A DNA stretch of 64,000 nt from Antarcticimicrobium sediminis (GTDB taxonomy: Bacteria > Pseudomonadota > Alphaproteobacteria > Rhodobacterales > Rhodobacteraceae), in the NCBI RefSeq assembly GCF_004348975.1, contig NZ_SMFP01000010.1, positions 122,140 through 186,139 of the forward strand, read 5' to 3'. Of the stretch, positions 62,265 to 64,000 are shown piece by piece; position 1 is the stretch's first letter, and each line of letters starts with the position of its first letter. The position numbers were made by a program, and so were the translations under genes. Under the pieces are notes generated by a model. The model was given only the letters and a program-made list of their open reading frames with translations. It was not told the DNA's origin and did not search any database.

Positions 62265-62703
62265 TGTAATCCGCAGGATGCGGCGACACATGCTGCGCGC
62301 CGGGAGTCGCGAAATCGGTGGCATGATCATGGGCGAACAGACGGGTGATCAGCAATTCCGTGTCGTTGACTTCTCAATTGATGCCACAAGTGGATCGCCC
62401 TCAAATTTTACCCGCGATGCCGAACAACACGATCAGGCACTCGCGGAATTCTTCAAAACGACCGGGGCGGATTATCACCGGTTCAACTATCTGGGTGAAT
62501 GGCACACCCATCCACGTTTCAGTGTGCATCCGAGTTTGCAGGATGTGCACGCTATGCAGGATTTGGTTGACGGATCCGGGGGCGTCGACTTTGCGGTGCT
62601 TCTGATCGCGCGCCTGAAGTGGTTCTGGCGTTTCGAAAGCAGTGCGCATCTGTTTGTGGATGGGTATGTCCCATCAGCCATAACGCAGATTTATGACAAC
62701 TGA
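62242..62703 (+). CDS. cap3: Cap3: JAB/JAMM isopeptidase of CBASS
   Basis: A 153-residue metalloprotease. The JAMM motif is complete: glutamate in REIGGMIMG (about residue 24), H-x-H in GEWHTHPRFSVHPSLQD (about residues 88-90), followed by the serine and aspartate. Cap3 removes CD-NTase conjugates made by Cap2 and so antagonises priming. AAGGAG lies just before the ATG within the end of cap2. It completes the ancillary pair that defines type II CBASS. Confidence 0.93.
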   Translation: MQLWLQADVIRRMRRHMLRAGSREIGGMIMGEQTGDQQFRVVDFSIDATSGSPSNFTRDAEQHDQALAEFFKTTGADYHRFNYLGEWHTHPRFSVHPSLQDVHAMQDLVDGSGGVDFAVLLIARLKWFWRFESSAHLFVDGYVPSAITQIYDN

Positions 62704-62828
62704 CCGTATGTCTCAGGTGATCACACGTAGTTGGCCCACCCCGGCTCACATTGCGAATGGGCAGGGGCAAAATCTCCTACGAGGTTGAACAGAACCGGAG
62801 CGATTCCGAATTGAAAGGCCGCCAGAAA

Positions 62829-63968
62829 ATGACCGCGAAGCAAGATACCAAAAAGAAAGGCCGGCATGGCAATGTGACGGGCAAGGCATTGAATCTTGTC
62901 TGGGCACGATCCGCCGGGCGCTGCCAGCTTGATGGCTGTAATGAAGACCTCACCAGGCATCTGGCGATCGGCAGCCGAAGAGCAAACAAAGGCTATGTTG
63001 CACATATCATTGGCTCCAGCGCAGATGGCCCTCGGGGAGATCCTGAAAGATCAAAGGAACTCGCCAAGGATCCGGACAATGTGATGCTATTGTGCGATGG
63101 CTGCCATAGGGAAATCGACCGCGAACATCCTGACGCTTACCCTGAGGCCCGGCTTCATGACATGAAACGCAGACATGAAGCCTGGGTTTCCAGAGCTGTC
63201 GGCCTCAAGCCGGATAGCCAATCCCACATTCTGCGGTTTACCAACCGGATCGAGGCAAACGAAACGGCGATTCCGTTGGACGACTGCGTTCTTGCCATGC
63301 AGGCCATCGGAAAAACGCCTGCGAGCATTCATGCGATCGACCTCAAAATCGGAGTGTCAGGGCATAACGAGACTGACGATGTCTACTGGGCCGCTGAGCC
63401 GGGCGATCTTCAGAATTTCTTCAACAGGAAATTCGAGGGCTACTTCAATACGGGAAAAGTCCGCCACTTATCTGTTTTTGGCTTTGGACCGATGCCGCTA
63501 TTGATGAAGCTGGGACAGTTACTGCCTGACCTTCACGATATCGATGTTTTCACGCGCCACCGGGAGCCCACGCCCTCATGGTGCTGGAAAGATGGCGCGC
63601 CGACGTTTCAACCTTACTGCACCGAAGGCGCGGCCAAATCGAACAGAGTGGCAATCAAACTCAGTGTTACAGACAGGATCAGCGACGAGCGCGTGCAATC
63701 TGCTATTGGTGAAGACGACCTTTCGATCTGGGAGATCACTTGCAACCGGCCGGGTTATGACGTTCTCTCAACACGTGAAGACCTGAGCGATTTTCGGACG
63801 GTCGTCAGATCTACATTCAACCGGATCAGACAATGTCACGGTGAGGCTGTAGAGATCAGTGTTTTTCCAGCGGCACCAGGGTCGTGTCTCGAATCTGGTG
63901 GAAATTCTCCGGCGGCGTCCTCCGGGCATGGGGATTTGGGCCTGATCAAGCCGCGAGGTCAAGGCTGA
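62829..63968 (+). pseudogene. cap5: Cap5: HNH-SAVED effector nuclease of CBASS, 3' end cut by an insertion
   Basis: The N-terminal 120 residues are an HNH nuclease: C32 and C37 in GRCQLDGC, H59 in YVAHIIGSSADG, N84 and C89-x2-C92-H93 in DPDNVMLLCDGCHREID. From about 130 follows a SAVED domain that senses the cyclic nucleotide. The natural sequence ends near residue 350 (EISVFPAAP); the next 29 codons, to the TGA at 63966, look like transposon-end sequence. The usual last strands of SAVED, about 35-45 residues, are missing in the window. AAAGG precedes the ATG at 62829. As read the effector is probably not functional; residual activity cannot be excluded. Confidence 0.82.
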
Positions 63969-64000
63969 TCGGGGCGATGGGCTGAGCCAGGGTTTCCCAG
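63879..64000. mobile_element. Terminus of an insertion sequence in cap5 (cut by window edge)
   Basis: Family-like SAVED sequence stops at about 63878, and a new sequence begins with GGGTCGTGTCTCGAATCTGG, plausibly a terminal inverted repeat. A minus-strand frame entering from the window edge ends at a stop about 70 bases inside this boundary, as transposase genes do. The other end lies outside the window, so target duplication and family cannot be checked. Confidence 0.6.
63946..63999 (-). CDS. C-terminal end of a probable transposase (partial)
   Basis: The minus strand reads WETLAQPIAPISLDLAA and a TGA stop at 63948-63946. Only 17 codons are in the window. The position just inside the proposed inverted repeat and the amino acid character suggest an IS transposase C-terminus; the family (possibly IS5-like) is a guess. 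Confidence 0.4.
   Translation of the reverse strand, partial: WETLAQPIAPISLDLAA

Noticed and set aside
1..64000. CRISPR arrays and rRNA genes
   Set aside because: None seen; only one tRNA (Gln) could be supported.

Overview
The window looks like chromosome of a marine, high-GC alphaproteobacterium of the Rhodobacteraceae (Roseobacter group). This is inferred from gene content: an ectABC-ask ectoine operon, an NAD-linked FdsGBACD formate dehydrogenase, TRAP transport, and gene order typical of that family. No taxonomic search was possible.

Layout. (1) 1-3343: ectoine (osmolyte) synthesis on the minus strand, with a divergent MarR-type regulator. (2) 3356-6455: a three-gene arsenate operon (ArsR-ArsC fusion, GAPDH, ArsJ exporter). 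(3) 6630-13720: a LysR regulator and the molybdenum formate dehydrogenase operon. (4) 13760-22698: an RpiR regulator, an N-formylglutamate-amidohydrolase-like hydrolase, a TRAP transporter, a glutamine-synthetase-like ligase, an aldehyde dehydrogenase and an iron alcohol dehydrogenase. This looks like an uptake and catabolic unit of unknown substrate. (5) 22887-23738: the deletion remnant of a self-sufficient P450-reductase (CYP116B-like). (6) 23973-36071: a TetR-controlled cluster with two HyuA-type and one HyuB-type subunits, a small metal-site protein, an unknown protein, an acyl-CoA ligase, an OB-fold protein, a thiolase and an SDR. Its composition matches an ATP-dependent ketone carboxylase (acetophenone carboxylase type) plus downstream activation and thiolysis. 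(7) 36362-38005: a hydroxyacid dehydrogenase and an SH3-domain protein.

A tRNA-Gln gene at 38136-38210 is an integration hotspot carrying two elements in tandem. Element 1 (38194-47962, bounded by a 17-bp direct repeat of the tRNA 3' end) looks like a phage satellite. It has an integrase, an AlpA-like protein, a fused ClpP-type protease/major capsid protein, operators over a strong promoter, an XRE repressor, an iteron-rich putative origin, a three-gene cargo cassette of unknown function and a RepA-like replicative ATPase, but no terminase, portal or tail gene. Element 2 starts at the right repeat with a 957-residue tyrosine recombinase and KfrA. It continues as a defence island: a type I restriction-modification operon in the order R-S-(GIY-YIG)-M, then a type II CBASS operon (CD-NTase, E2-E1 Cap2, JAB Cap3, HNH-SAVED Cap5). 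The Cap5 effector gene is cut near its 3' end by what looks like an insertion sequence that runs out of the window.

The strongest candidates for something new are the satellite with its origin and unexplained three-gene cargo, the ketone-carboxylase-type cluster with its unknown subunit, and the GIY-YIG gene embedded in the type I R-M operon.
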